DNA of 64,000 nt, taken from JAIQGF01 sp051006995. GTDB taxonomy: Bacteria; Acidobacteriota; Terriglobia; Terriglobales; Acidobacteriaceae. Each line of letters begins with the position of its first letter. Positions within the stretch are counted from its first letter, which is position 1. Shown piece by piece: positions 53,641-61,502 of the stretch. Both the position numbers and the translations under genes were made by a program. The stretch lies in the NCBI GenBank assembly GCA_051006995.1, contig JBPCSQ010000005.1, positions 6,455 through 70,454 of the forward strand, read 5' to 3'. The notes beneath the pieces are model-generated. The model had not been told where the DNA came from and did no database searches. It was given only the letters and a program-made list of their open reading frames with translations.

Positions 53641-53663
53641 GCGGGTTTAACTATACGAGAATT

Positions 53664-53759
53664 CACCACCGAGACACAGGGGGCACCGAGAACGCACCGA
53701 GAAAAAACCTGAAAAAAGTCTTCTCTGTGTTTCTCGGTGTCCTCGGTGCCTCGGTGGTG
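53664..53759. repeat. CACCGAG repeat (family A), best-conserved copy
   Basis: The left arm begins CACCACCGAGACACAGGGGG and the right arm ends CCTCGGTGCCTCGGTGGTG, giving strong complementarity around an A-rich centre. It occupies the thiL-selA divergent region, where promoters would be expected. Confidence 0.85.
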
Positions 53760-53775
53760 AAATAATTCGTCATTC

Positions 53776-55212
53776 ATGGCGAAACGATCGCAACTCGGAA
53801 CCCGGAACTCGGAACTCTTCCGCCAGCTGCCCGCGGTAGATGAGCTGCTGCGCGCGCCCGAGCTCGCGCCGCTGGTCGAGCGGGAGGGCCGCGCCGCGAC
53901 GCTCGATGCGGCACGCTCGGTGCTGGAGCGGTTGCGCGCCGAAATCGCTTCCGGCCGCATGGATGCCGCTCAGGTGGAGCTTGCCATCCGCGGCCTGGCG
54001 GGCGCGGTTGAACGCCAGTTGCGGCAATCCCTGGAGGTGTCGCTGCGGCCGGTGATCAACGCTACCGGCGTGGTTCTGCACACCAACCTGGGACGGGCAC
54101 CGCTTGCCGGGCCTGCGCTGCAACATGCGCAGCAGGTCGCGACCACGTATTCAAATCTGGAGTTCAATCTCGATTCCGGCGAGCGTGGCAAGCGCGACGT
54201 GCACGTGGACCGGTTATTCGCGCGCCTGCTGAGCGAATTCGCGCCCGATGTGTCCACCGTCGTGGTCAACAACAACGCTGCTGCTGTGCTGCTGGCGCTG
54301 AACACGCTCGCCGAAGGCGGCGAAGTCGTGGTCTCGCGCGGTGAATTGGTGGAGATCGGTGGCTCGTTCCGTATTCCTGACGTGATGTCGAAGTCGGGCG
54401 CCACCCTGCGCGAGGTGGGCACCACCAATCGCACGCGGCTGGCGGATTATGAGCGGGCCATCAACGAGCGAACGCGCCTGATCTTGCGCGTGCACCGCTC
54501 GAATTTCCAAATCGTCGGATTCACCGAGCAGCCGTCGTTGGAGGACCTGGTCGCACTGGCGCACCGGCGAGGGCTGGCCGTCATGGAAGATTTGGGCAGC
54601 GGCGCGCTGATTGACCTGCGTACTTTCGGCATCAGCGGCGAGCCGGGCGTCGGCGACAGCCTCCGCGCCGGCGTGGATGTGGTGACCTACAGCGGCGACA
54701 AGCTGCTCGGCGGGCCGCAGGCCGGCATTCTCAGCGGGAGAGCTGAAGTGATCGCGCGCATCCGCTCCAACCCGCTGTTCCGGGCCTTGCGCGTGGACAA
54801 GCTCATCTACGCAGCACTGGAGGCGACGCTGCTGGCCTACGTCCGGCAAGATCACGATTCGATTCCCGCGCTGCGCATGATGCGCCTGGCGGCAGACGAA
54901 ATCGGCCGGCGCGCGGAAGCTTTGGCCGGCACGCTGCCAAAGCCGCCGTTCGCAGCCGAAGTGATAGCGGGCGAGTCGGTAATCGGCGGCGGAGCGGCTC
55001 CGGGCGCAACCTTGCCCACGCGGCTGCTGGCGCTGAGTCACTCCGATTTCAGTGCGGACGAGTTGGCGTCGCGGTTACGTGCGAGCCAGCCAGCGATTGT
55101 GGCGCGCGTGGAAGAAGGCAAGGTGCTGCTGGATTTGCGGACGGTATTCCCCGCGCAGGATTCGCTGGTCGGCGAAGCTTTGAAGAAATTGGCCACAGAT
55201 CAACACAGATGA
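53776..55212 (+). CDS. selA: L-seryl-tRNA(Sec) selenium transferase
   Basis: SelA converts Ser-tRNA(Sec) to Sec-tRNA(Sec) with selenophosphate, using PLP. 478 residues: RPVINATGVVLHTNLGRAPL, VVNNNAAAVLLALNTLAEGG, EVVVSRGELVEIGGSFRIPD and VVTYSGDKLLGGPQAG with the PLP Lys309. Its presence implies UGA decoding as selenocysteine. selB, selD and tRNA-Sec are not in the window. The first ~12 residues (SQLGTRNSEL) and last few (ATDQHR) are encoded by repeat words, so the ends have drifted. Confidence 0.95.
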   Translation: MAKRSQLGTRNSELFRQLPAVDELLRAPELAPLVEREGRAATLDAARSVLERLRAEIASGRMDAAQVELAIRGLAGAVERQLRQSLEVSLRPVINATGVVLHTNLGRAPLAGPALQHAQQVATTYSNLEFNLDSGERGKRDVHVDRLFARLLSEFAPDVSTVVVNNNAAAVLLALNTLAEGGEVVVSRGELVEIGGSFRIPDVMSKSGATLREVGTTNRTRLADYERAINERTRLILRVHRSNFQIVGFTEQPSLEDLVALAHRRGLAVMEDLGSGALIDLRTFGISGEPGVGDSLRAGVDVVTYSGDKLLGGPQAGILSGRAEVIARIRSNPLFRALRVDKLIYAALEATLLAYVRQDHDSIPALRMMRLAADEIGRRAEALAGTLPKPPFAAEVIAGESVIGGGAAPGATLPTRLLALSHSDFSADELASRLRASQPAIVARVEEGKVLLDLRTVFPAQDSLVGEALKKLATDQHR

Positions 55213-55250
55213 ACACAGATTCATTTCTGATCCGTGTTCATCATTGGTCA
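55195..55250. repeat. ACAGATCAACACAGATGAAC repeat at the selA end
   Basis: CACAGATCAACACAGATGAA with a partial complement GATCCGTGTTCAT. It includes the selA stop codon. Related words (AGCGTTAATCTGCGTTAAT) lie at 10502. Confidence 0.6.
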
Positions 55251-55263
55251 TTGGCGAAATCTC

Positions 55264-56004
55264 CTAGAGCGCCCCGATTCCCGCCGCGATCACCTTGAAG
55301 AGCAAGAACGCCGCCAGTACGGTGTAAATGGCGTTGGATGTCTTCAGCTTGCTTACCGAGGCGTAGCCAACGCCCATCAGGATGACCACCCAGAGGGAGA
55401 ACACGTCGGCAGCCGAGAGCAATCCGTACAGAAATTTGTGCTCCAGCGGATCCATGAAGTAGGCGGGATTGCTGGCCACCGGGTTGCGAATGTTGAAGCC
55501 CTCGGTGTCCACACCGATGGCGAGCGACACGATTCCCAAGAGCGCGCTGATCACGAACGGCAGCCAGGAGTACATCACGATGGCCAGCGACTGCTTGAAG
55601 GTGATTTCGGCGCTGGCGCCGAAGTTGAAGATGGCGAAGAAAATTCCGGCGACGGCGACCATGAGAACCAGATTCACGATCGGGCTCGCATAGGAAACGT
55701 AGGTCGTGATTTTGACGCCGAATTCCAACTGGCGCTCGCGCTGATCAGGCGGCAGCTTTTCCAGTTGCTCCATGCGCGATGGACTCTTCGCCATCTCGTT
55801 GCGCATGACCTGGTCGAAGCCGACCTTCTGGCCAATCATGAAGACAAACCCGAGCGACACAATCGCCATCAGCAGCCAGGGCACCCACCAGCTCTGGTTA
55901 CAACGGATGTCGGCGAATGTTTGCGTCGGGGCGATGAAGGTATTCAGGATGCGCGCGGTCTCGGACAGCGGCGGCTGCGCGGCAGACGCTGGAGTGGTGC
56001 TCAT
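55264..56004 (-). CDS. YIP1-family membrane protein
   Basis: 246 residues with about five membrane helices: WWVPWLLMAIVSLGFVFMI, ITTYVSYASPIVNLVLMVAV, KQSLAIVMYSWLPFVIS and others. The ILNTFIAPTQTFADI start fits the bacterial YIP1 family. Function unknown. The ATG at 56004 is used because it precedes a clean cytoplasmic segment. Confidence 0.8.
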   Translation of the reverse strand: MSTTPASAAQPPLSETARILNTFIAPTQTFADIRCNQSWWVPWLLMAIVSLGFVFMIGQKVGFDQVMRNEMAKSPSRMEQLEKLPPDQRERQLEFGVKITTYVSYASPIVNLVLMVAVAGIFFAIFNFGASAEITFKQSLAIVMYSWLPFVISALLGIVSLAIGVDTEGFNIRNPVASNPAYFMDPLEHKFLYGLLSAADVFSLWVVILMGVGYASVSKLKTSNAIYTVLAAFLLFKVIAAGIGAL

Positions 56005-56065
56005 GGGAACGGCTCCGGGGGGGAATGTTGCATTAACGGCCGAGTCTAGCAAAGCCGGCGAAAAG

Positions 56066-56140
56066 GTGCGAAGTGCGAAGTGCCAAGTGCGACGTAAGAC
56101 GATGTCTTCGCACTTTGAACTTCGCCCTTCACACTACGAA
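56066..56140. repeat. AAGTGCGAAG repeat (family D)
   Basis: GGTGCGAAGTGCGAAGTGCC on the left, complement CTTCGCACTTTGAACTTCGC on the right, between the YIP1 and ferredoxin genes. Confidence 0.7.
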
Positions 56141-56481
56141 TACGGCGCCGGCAGGTTGAGCGCCTTGCGGTGGGCGCGCATGTCCTCGGCGCAGTGCGTG
56201 ATGATGCGCAGATCCGACCGTGCCTTCCCCGTGCACAGCAGGACGTACCCGGCTTCGCGATCCACCGGGAAGTAGGAATTCGAATCGCTCTGGTCCACTT
56301 CGCCGGGACCATCGAGACGCCCGGCGCAGGTAAGACAGCGGCCCTGGTGACAGATGGAGGGCAGCTTGATGCCGGCATCGGCGGCCGCATCCCAGATGTG
56401 CTGGTCCTCGCGCACCCAAAGCGAGAATTCGCCCTTGGGGGTGACCAGCGTGACGCGGTGGAACTTGGCGCTTTCGTCCAC
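56134..56481 (-). CDS. Plant-type [2Fe-2S] ferredoxin
   Basis: 115 residues from a GTG. Cluster Cys44, Cys49, Cys52 and Cys83 show the C-x4-C-x2-C-x30-C spacing (ICHQGRCLTCAGRL; LLCTGKA). It is an electron carrier for an unknown partner. It lies between YIP1 and the DPSL ferritin, each separated by repeats, so its possible redox link to the peroxide-defence genes is inference. Confidence 0.9.
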   Translation of the reverse strand: MDESAKFHRVTLVTPKGEFSLWVREDQHIWDAAADAGIKLPSICHQGRCLTCAGRLDGPGEVDQSDSNSYFPVDREAGYVLLCTGKARSDLRIITHCAEDMRAHRKALNLPAPYS

Positions 56482-56492
56482 AACCCGATTCT

Positions 56493-56591
56493 AATTGCCG
56501 AAGTGCGGAAGTGCGGAACTGCGGAATCGAAAACAAAGCCGAATTGCCGTGGTTCAATCCGGCAATTCGGCAGTTCTGCAATTCGGCAATT
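56493..56591. repeat. Nested hairpins between ferredoxin and DPSL genes (family D)
   Basis: The outer arms AATTGCCGAAGTGCGG and CTGCAATTCGGCAATT enclose a perfect 12-bp inner hairpin, GCCGAATTGCCG (56538-56549) with CGGCAATTCGGC (56560-56571). Confidence 0.8.
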
Positions 56592-56595
56592 GAGA

Positions 56596-57210
56596 CTAGC
56601 TTCCGATGTAGAAGCTGGCGTTCTTGCTGTAGGGTGCGTGTCCGGGCTCGCCGCGGCGGAAGTGGCCGCTGGGGACCGACTTCTTATCGCGCTCCCAGGC
56701 CAGCAGCTCGATGAACCACGCCTCGTGCTCGATTTCCTCGTTTAGGATACGCGCTGCCATGTCGTAGGTGCGCGGGTCCTTGCCGAAGGTGATGTCGCAA
56801 ATCTCGATCCACGAGCGAATGGCGCAGCGCTCCGACTCCAGCAACAACAGCAGGATGTTCTCCGCCGTCGGCGGGTTGGGTAGCTTGGCCGCGGGACAGC
56901 CGGCCTGGTTGTGGAATGCCGGCAGGTCGTTGGGCAGCTCGCCGCCCAGTTCATAAATGCGCGGCACAATCAGCTCCCAGTGAGCGCGGTCTTCCAGGCG
57001 CGCGTCTTCGCAGATTTCCTTGTAGTCTTCGTGTCCCGCCAAATGCATGCGCAGGATGGTGTAGTAATAGTAGGTACTGGCGAATTCGGCGGCGGCGTTA
57101 GCGATCAGCATCTTGATCAGTTTTTCCACATCCACGCCGCGCTGACGGATTACTTCTACGCCGACGCGCTTGGTGATGTCGCCGGCCTTGACGATATCTT
57201 TCGGGGCCAT
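56596..57210 (-). CDS. DPSL-type (Dps-like, thioferritin) ferritin-like protein
   Basis: 204 residues of helical ferritin-like fold. Putative ferroxidase ligands lie in AAAEFASTYYYYTIL, EDRAHWELI, ESERCAIRSW and NEEIEHEAWF. Cys105 (GCPAAK) and Cys129 (ERCA) are about 24 apart, like the cysteine pair near the diiron site in DPSL proteins. DPSL cages use hydrogen peroxide to mineralise iron and protect DNA. The ATG at 57210 follows AGGAGG. It lies just downstream of the UGA-containing peroxiredoxin on the same strand. Confidence 0.78.
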   Translation of the reverse strand: MAPKDIVKAGDITKRVGVEVIRQRGVDVEKLIKMLIANAAAEFASTYYYYTILRMHLAGHEDYKEICEDARLEDRAHWELIVPRIYELGGELPNDLPAFHNQAGCPAAKLPNPPTAENILLLLLESERCAIRSWIEICDITFGKDPRTYDMAARILNEEIEHEAWFIELLAWERDKKSVPSGHFRRGEPGHAPYSKNASFYIGS

Positions 57211-57352
57211 TGATTCCTCCTGCTCTCAGTCTTGGGGTTGTAGACGATTGCGGGCCAGTCCCGGCGGCGTGCCGGGGCGCAGAAAAGAGTTCCAGGAACG
57301 CGCGGCGTTCCCGGAAACCGTTGCTACAGATGAAGGCCTGAGCCGAAGAGAT

Positions 57353-57868
57353 TTAAATCTTTGCCGAAACCCCCGCGCGGCTGGCCAGTTCGCGCAGGAC
57401 CTCGAAGACGTCCTCGTTTTCCGGCACCTCACCCAGCTCGTACACCTTGGAGAAACGGATGATGCCGTCCTTGTCCACGATGAAGATCGCGCGCTCGCTG
57501 ATTCCCGGGATGGGGTCGCCTTCGCGCAGCACCCCGTAGCGGCGCGCCACATCACCGTGCGGCCAGAAATCGCTGCCCAAAGGATAGCTCAGGATTCCGA
57601 CTTCAAACTTCTGCCACGCCACGTGGCTGAAAACCGAATCGATGCTCATGCCCACGACCTGGGCATCCATGCCGGCGAACTTATCGCGGTCCGCTTGGTA
57701 CGCCGACGTTTGCGCCGCTCAAGCCGGGGTGAAGTTCAGGGGATGGAAGGCCAGGACGACGTGCTTCTTTCCCCGATAGTCACTCAGCTTGAGCCGGTGC
57801 TTTTCCTCGCCAGTGCACGCCGGGACGTCGAAGTCCGGGGCGCGGCTGCCGGCTTTCAAGGCTTCCAT
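57353..57868 (-). CDS. Putative selenocysteine peroxiredoxin (in-frame UGA at the peroxidatic position)
   Basis: Read through the UGA at 57721-57719 as one residue, this gives a complete 171-residue AhpC/TSA-family peroxiredoxin. The N-terminus AGSRAPDFDVPACTGEEK and AFHPLNFTPA lead into the UGA (codon 50), then AAQTSAYQADRDKFAGMDAQ, VVGMSIDSVFSHVAWQKFEV, SDFWPHGDVARRYGVLREGD and AIFIVDKDGIIRF. The family motif is P-x3-T-x2-C, and U50 sits exactly at the catalytic Cys. ATG at 57868 is preceded by AGGAGCTCTC. Both sides of the UGA are the same frame and well conserved. selA is about 2 kb away. The alternative is a nonsense mutation or sequencing error. Confidence 0.85.
57689..57707 (-). promoter_or_regulatory. 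Candidate bacterial SECIS stem-loop
   Basis: In the mRNA, bases +12 to +30 after the UGA read GUCGGC-GUACCAA-GCGGAC. Five pairs and one G-G mismatch form a short stem, and the 7-base loop starts with G at +18. Known bacterial SECIS elements put a small loop with an early G about 16-37 bases after the UGA, so the position fits. The stem is weak by eye. Confidence 0.45.
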
Positions 57869-57949
57869 GAGAGCTCCTGTTCCAATTACCGCCGAGGTAG
57901 AAACAAGAGATTCTACTGGCCGCGGAAGACACGGGCAAGTCACTGCCGG

Positions 57950-58471
57950 CTATGGCCAACGCGGGTGCAGCAGCTTTGGGAAAATGGGCAGGTACCGCGG
58001 CTGAAAGATCGCCATATCGGCGGCGAAGAAACCGCTGGTGAGCACGAACGCCAGGCCAAATTTGCCAACGTCGCCGAGGCGCTTTTCCGGCAAACGAGCG
58101 TAGGCCCATAAGCACCCGACGACCACCATCAGGTTCGACAACCAGGCCGGCACCGCAATCAGCAGGTCGGGCCGGGCGAGATGCCCGGTGCGCATCCATG
58201 CGCTCAACTGCTCGAGTCCGCTGGCCAGAAACGTGGTGACGAAAACATTAGCGTAGTCCCAAAGACCCGCCGCCGAAATTCCAATGAAATAGCCCCAGCG
58301 GTTCCGCCTGAGGCCGAGGAGGATGGTGGCGACGTACATCCAGGCCTGAAAGAAGTGAAGCCAGCGGATATCTTTCTCGAAGGCAGCAGAGACGGCCAGC
58401 ACCACAATAAAAATGCAAGCGCCGATCAGGATCAGCCACTCCGGAGCGCCGAGGCCGCTGCGCTTCTGCAT
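57950..58471 (-). CDS. Hypothetical membrane protein
   Basis: 173 residues with about five hydrophobic helices (LILIGACIFIVVLAVSAAFE; LLIAVPAWLSNLMVVVGCLW). No family recognised. It ends before the peroxiredoxin promoter region on the same strand. The start at 58471 gives the most compact protein. Confidence 0.6.
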   Translation of the reverse strand: MQKRSGLGAPEWLILIGACIFIVVLAVSAAFEKDIRWLHFFQAWMYVATILLGLRRNRWGYFIGISAAGLWDYANVFVTTFLASGLEQLSAWMRTGHLARPDLLIAVPAWLSNLMVVVGCLWAYARLPEKRLGDVGKFGLAFVLTSGFFAADMAIFQPRYLPIFPKLLHPRWP

Positions 58472-58613
58472 GAGTTCCGATACGGAACGCGGTAGGCCAA
58501 AGTTCCTGAGAGATGCACTGCTTTCGTGACAACTCGCGAAAATTACCGGGGCGGAAAACGCTGGAGAGAAAGCCCGGCATCTAGATGGATTACCATCGGC
58601 CGTGGAGGTTCTC

Positions 58614-59537
58614 ATGTTCGGATTCAAGCGCTACAACTACGACAGCTTCACCAAAGACCTCCTGCTCAAAGATGCCGCCAAAACCGGGTTTGGCAGCGGA
58701 CCGGAGCCTGGGGAACTCGCCCCCGACTTCGAAGCGCGTACCCTGGACGGCGAAGATATCTCGCTCAGCGACTTTGAGGGCGAGAAGAACGTGGTGCTGA
58801 CGTTCGGCTCCGCCACTTGCCCGTTCACCGCCGCTTCGATTCGCGGGCTGAACGAGCTATACGACGACTACAGAGGCGAGGATGTGGAGTTTCTCTTCGT
58901 CTACGTGCGCGAGGCCCATCCCGGCGAAAAGATTCCTGCGCACCGCTCCATGGAAGACAAGACCAAGGCAGCCGAGCTCTTCCGCGATGAAGAACACGTG
59001 GAGATCCCCATCGCGGTGGACGATCTGAAGGGCAAGATTCACAAGAAATATGGCGCCATGCCGAATCCGACCTACATTATTGATAAGTCCGGCCGCATTG
59101 CCTTCCGTTGCCTGTGGACACGGGCTTCGGTGGTGGAGGAGGCGCTGGACGAGCTGCTGGAACGGGAGGAGGAGCGGGGAACCGAGCACGCGATAGTGGG
59201 CAACGGCGAGGACCTGAAGGCCCCGATGACCTACGCGGTGCTGCATGCCCATCGCGCGCTGGACCGCGGCGGTTCCAAGGCGATTGCCGACTTCCGCCGG
59301 GAGCTGGGCCTGCCGGGACGGATCGCGCACACCGCCAGCCGTGTGGCCGAGCCCATTGCTCTGCATCCCGGGCGCACCGTGGCGACCGTGCTGATTACCG
59401 GCGGGGTCGTCGCCGGCGGGCTGCTGCTCGGCCGCAAGCTGCGCCAGCGGCGCTATGCCTCCTTGCGCAGCCCATACAGTTTCGAGATGCCGCGACAACG
59501 CTCCGCTAACGAAGGTGACTACGCGGTGGGGATCTAG
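58614..59537 (+). CDS. Deiodinase-like redoxin with C-terminal membrane helix
   Basis: 307 residues. The thioredoxin-like domain (30-190) has APDFEARTLDGEDISLSDFE, FGSATCPFTAASIRGLNELY with Cys69, VYVREAHPGEKI and GAMPNPTYIIDKSGRIAFR. The GSxTCPF motif matches the iodothyronine deiodinase family, where animals and some bacteria use selenocysteine. Here the codon is TGC. A hydrophobic helix lies near residues 255-275 (VATVLITGGVVAGGLLLG), with a basic tail. GGAGG 5 bases upstream fixes the ATG at 58614. It is divergent from the hypothetical membrane gene. Confidence 0.85.
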   Translation: MFGFKRYNYDSFTKDLLLKDAAKTGFGSGPEPGELAPDFEARTLDGEDISLSDFEGEKNVVLTFGSATCPFTAASIRGLNELYDDYRGEDVEFLFVYVREAHPGEKIPAHRSMEDKTKAAELFRDEEHVEIPIAVDDLKGKIHKKYGAMPNPTYIIDKSGRIAFRCLWTRASVVEEALDELLEREEERGTEHAIVGNGEDLKAPMTYAVLHAHRALDRGGSKAIADFRRELGLPGRIAHTASRVAEPIALHPGRTVATVLITGGVVAGGLLLGRKLRQRRYASLRSPYSFEMPRQRSANEGDYAVGI

Positions 59538-59574
59538 TCTAGAAGGCTACTGACTGCAGGCTACAGGCGGCAGG

Positions 59575-59612
59575 AAAACAGCTCAGGCGATAAGCGTTTG
59601 AGCTGTTTTATT
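59575..59612 (+). terminator. Rho-independent terminator
   Basis: AAAACAGCTCA (59575-59585) pairs perfectly with TGAGCTGTTTT (59599-59609), then T-rich ATTTTG. 59631-59662 is a family E fragment (GGAGTCATTCCGAGCGCAG). Nothing else is evident up to 59870. Confidence 0.85.
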
Positions 59613-59870
59613 TTGGGCGGAGTTTCGCAGCGGAGTCATTCCGAGCGCAGCCAGGAACCCTTTGTGATGGCAGTTCTGCTGCGCGCTTTTAGCCGGCCTC
59701 GTATTTTCCTGCGGCCTGTAGCCCGCCGCCTGGTCTTCAGCCTGTTTTGGGAAGCGCATTCTGCCGCGCGTGACAGTAATCACCGCAATCTTTCCCCGCC
59801 CGCGCTAGCCTAGAGCCAAACGCGGGCTCCTGCCATGCAATCCACCGCAGCGGTGGAAGAGGAGGTTGCC

Positions 59871-60782
59871 ATGGGAGCTTTGCTGACACCTTCGCTCACC
59901 TCAGTCACCATCAAAAACATTCTTTTTGCCACAGATTTTTCGCCTTGCTCTGAGACTGCTCTACCGTTCGCTGCCGCCATGGCCCGGCGCTTTGGCGCGA
60001 CGCTGTTTATCACTCACATCATTTCGCCGAATGCGACGCCGTATGTGCCGATGGACTCGCTTCCGGCCGAGCACGATTACGTTCGCAACCGGGCGCAGAT
60101 GGAATTGGAAAAGCTCGCCCGCTCTGCGGTACTGAACGACATCGAGCGTGAAGCGCTGCTGCGCCAGGGCGAACTCTGGGAAACGATGGCGGCGGTGGTG
60201 CAGGAGCGCCAGATGGATCTCATCGTCGCCGGAACGCATGGACGCGAAGGCGTACCGAAGCTGGTGCTGGGCTCGGTTGCGGAGGAGATTTTCCGCCTGG
60301 CGGCCTGCCCGGTCATGACCGTCGGACCGCACGTGACCATCGACATGCTGCCGGACCGCAAGCTGGAGCGCATCGTGTTCGCCACCGATTTTTCCGATGG
60401 CTCTCTGCACGCTTTGCCCTATGCGATCGCCTTGGCCGCGGAAGACAAGGCGCAGCTCACGCTGCTCAATGCCATCCACCTCGACTCGTCGACCGCCGAA
60501 CTGGGAGTCCCGATGGATGATCAGCGGCTGGTTGACTTGGCGGAACAGCGCCTGCTGGCACTGCTACCGCCCGCCGGAACGCTGGCCATGCCGGCCGACG
60601 TGGTAGCGAAAATTGGGCACCCCAAGGACGTAATTATCGAAGTTGCGGGAGAACGCAAGGCGCACATCATCATCATGGGCGTGCACGGCGCGCCGATGTT
60701 GGCGAGTCATAACCCGTGGACGGTGGCTCACCACGTCGTATGCCATGCCCATTGCCCGGTGCTGACCGTGCGCGGCCACTGA
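59871..60782 (+). CDS. Universal stress protein, tandem UspA domains
   Basis: 303 residues with two UspA domains. The first spans about 12-150 (IKNILFATDFSPCSETALPF; TGREGVPKLVLGSVAEEIFR-like end AGTHGREGVPKLVLGS), the second about 160-300 (ERIVFATDFSDGSLHALPYA; IIIMGVHGAP). The G-x2-G-x9-G(S/T) nucleotide loop is present in the first domain and altered in the second. GAGGAGG upstream of 59871 fixes the start. A CBS gene follows after 13 bases, so they share an operon. Confidence 0.92.
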   Translation: MGALLTPSLTSVTIKNILFATDFSPCSETALPFAAAMARRFGATLFITHIISPNATPYVPMDSLPAEHDYVRNRAQMELEKLARSAVLNDIEREALLRQGELWETMAAVVQERQMDLIVAGTHGREGVPKLVLGSVAEEIFRLAACPVMTVGPHVTIDMLPDRKLERIVFATDFSDGSLHALPYAIALAAEDKAQLTLLNAIHLDSSTAELGVPMDDQRLVDLAEQRLLALLPPAGTLAMPADVVAKIGHPKDVIIEVAGERKAHIIIMGVHGAPMLASHNPWTVAHHVVCHAHCPVLTVRGH

Positions 60783-60795
60783 CAGGAGGTGGGTC

Positions 60796-61254
60796 ATGCG
60801 GGTGCGCGAAGTTATGACGCGGGATCCTTATTGCTGCACTACCCTGAGCACGGCCCAGGATGCCGCGCTGCAGATGCGGCGCTGGAACGCGGGCGCGCTG
60901 CCGGTGGTGGACAGCTTCTACGACCGGCGACTGCTCGGCATAGTCACCGATCGCGACCTCTGTCTGGCGGTCGTGGCCACGGACCGCGCACCCAGCCAGG
61001 TGCGGCTCGGCGAATGCATGACCCAGCACCCCGTATGTTGCGGAGCCGACGACGACGTCTCCCAAGCCTTACGGCTGATGTGCGAACGCCACCTCCGTCG
61101 CCTGCCGGTGTTGAACGCCCAGGGCGTGGTCGTCGGCATGGTCTCCATCACCGATCTGGTGCGTTATCGCGCCATTGGGGAGCGCGAACTGGCCGAAGCC
61201 ATGCCGCAGATATCTACAGCGGCTGAGGTTTTGCCGCACGTGACGGAGAGATAA
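60796..61254 (+). CDS. CBS-domain protein
   Basis: 152 residues made of two CBS domains (MRVREVMTRDPYCCTTLSTA; GALPVVDSFYDRRLLGIVTD; LGECMTQHPVCCGADDDVSQ; RRLPVLNAQGVVVGMVSITD). CBS pairs bind adenine nucleotides. AGGAGGTGGG precedes the ATG. The gene follows the universal stress protein closely, which suggests a shared stress or energy-sensing role. Confidence 0.92.
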   Translation: MRVREVMTRDPYCCTTLSTAQDAALQMRRWNAGALPVVDSFYDRRLLGIVTDRDLCLAVVATDRAPSQVRLGECMTQHPVCCGADDDVSQALRLMCERHLRRLPVLNAQGVVVGMVSITDLVRYRAIGERELAEAMPQISTAAEVLPHVTER

Positions 61255-61284
61255 AAGGGAGAGATAAGAAGATAAGAAACGGAA

Positions 61285-61316
61285 GCCGGCCTGACATCCT
61301 CTAGGGAAAGGCCGGC
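61285..61316 (+). terminator. Hairpin after the usp-CBS operon
   Basis: GCCGGCCT (61285-61292) and AGGCCGGC (61309-61316) form an 8-bp stem around 16 bases. It lacks a clear T tail. Confidence 0.5.
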
Positions 61317-61502
61317 CCTCGCAGAGTGGGATCGGTTTGTGCGCGGACCCGGTTGTTTGTCTTAGCCGTCGTAACCCCGAGATCGGTAGTCTCCCTCCCC
61401 CTCAACAGGTAATTCTTCTTAGAAAAGGTAAGGCGGACCGCTGATTGGCCGCGCTTCCGCCAGCTTCTAGTCTGCTCCTGCCGCCACTTCCCCTGGAGGA
61501 GC

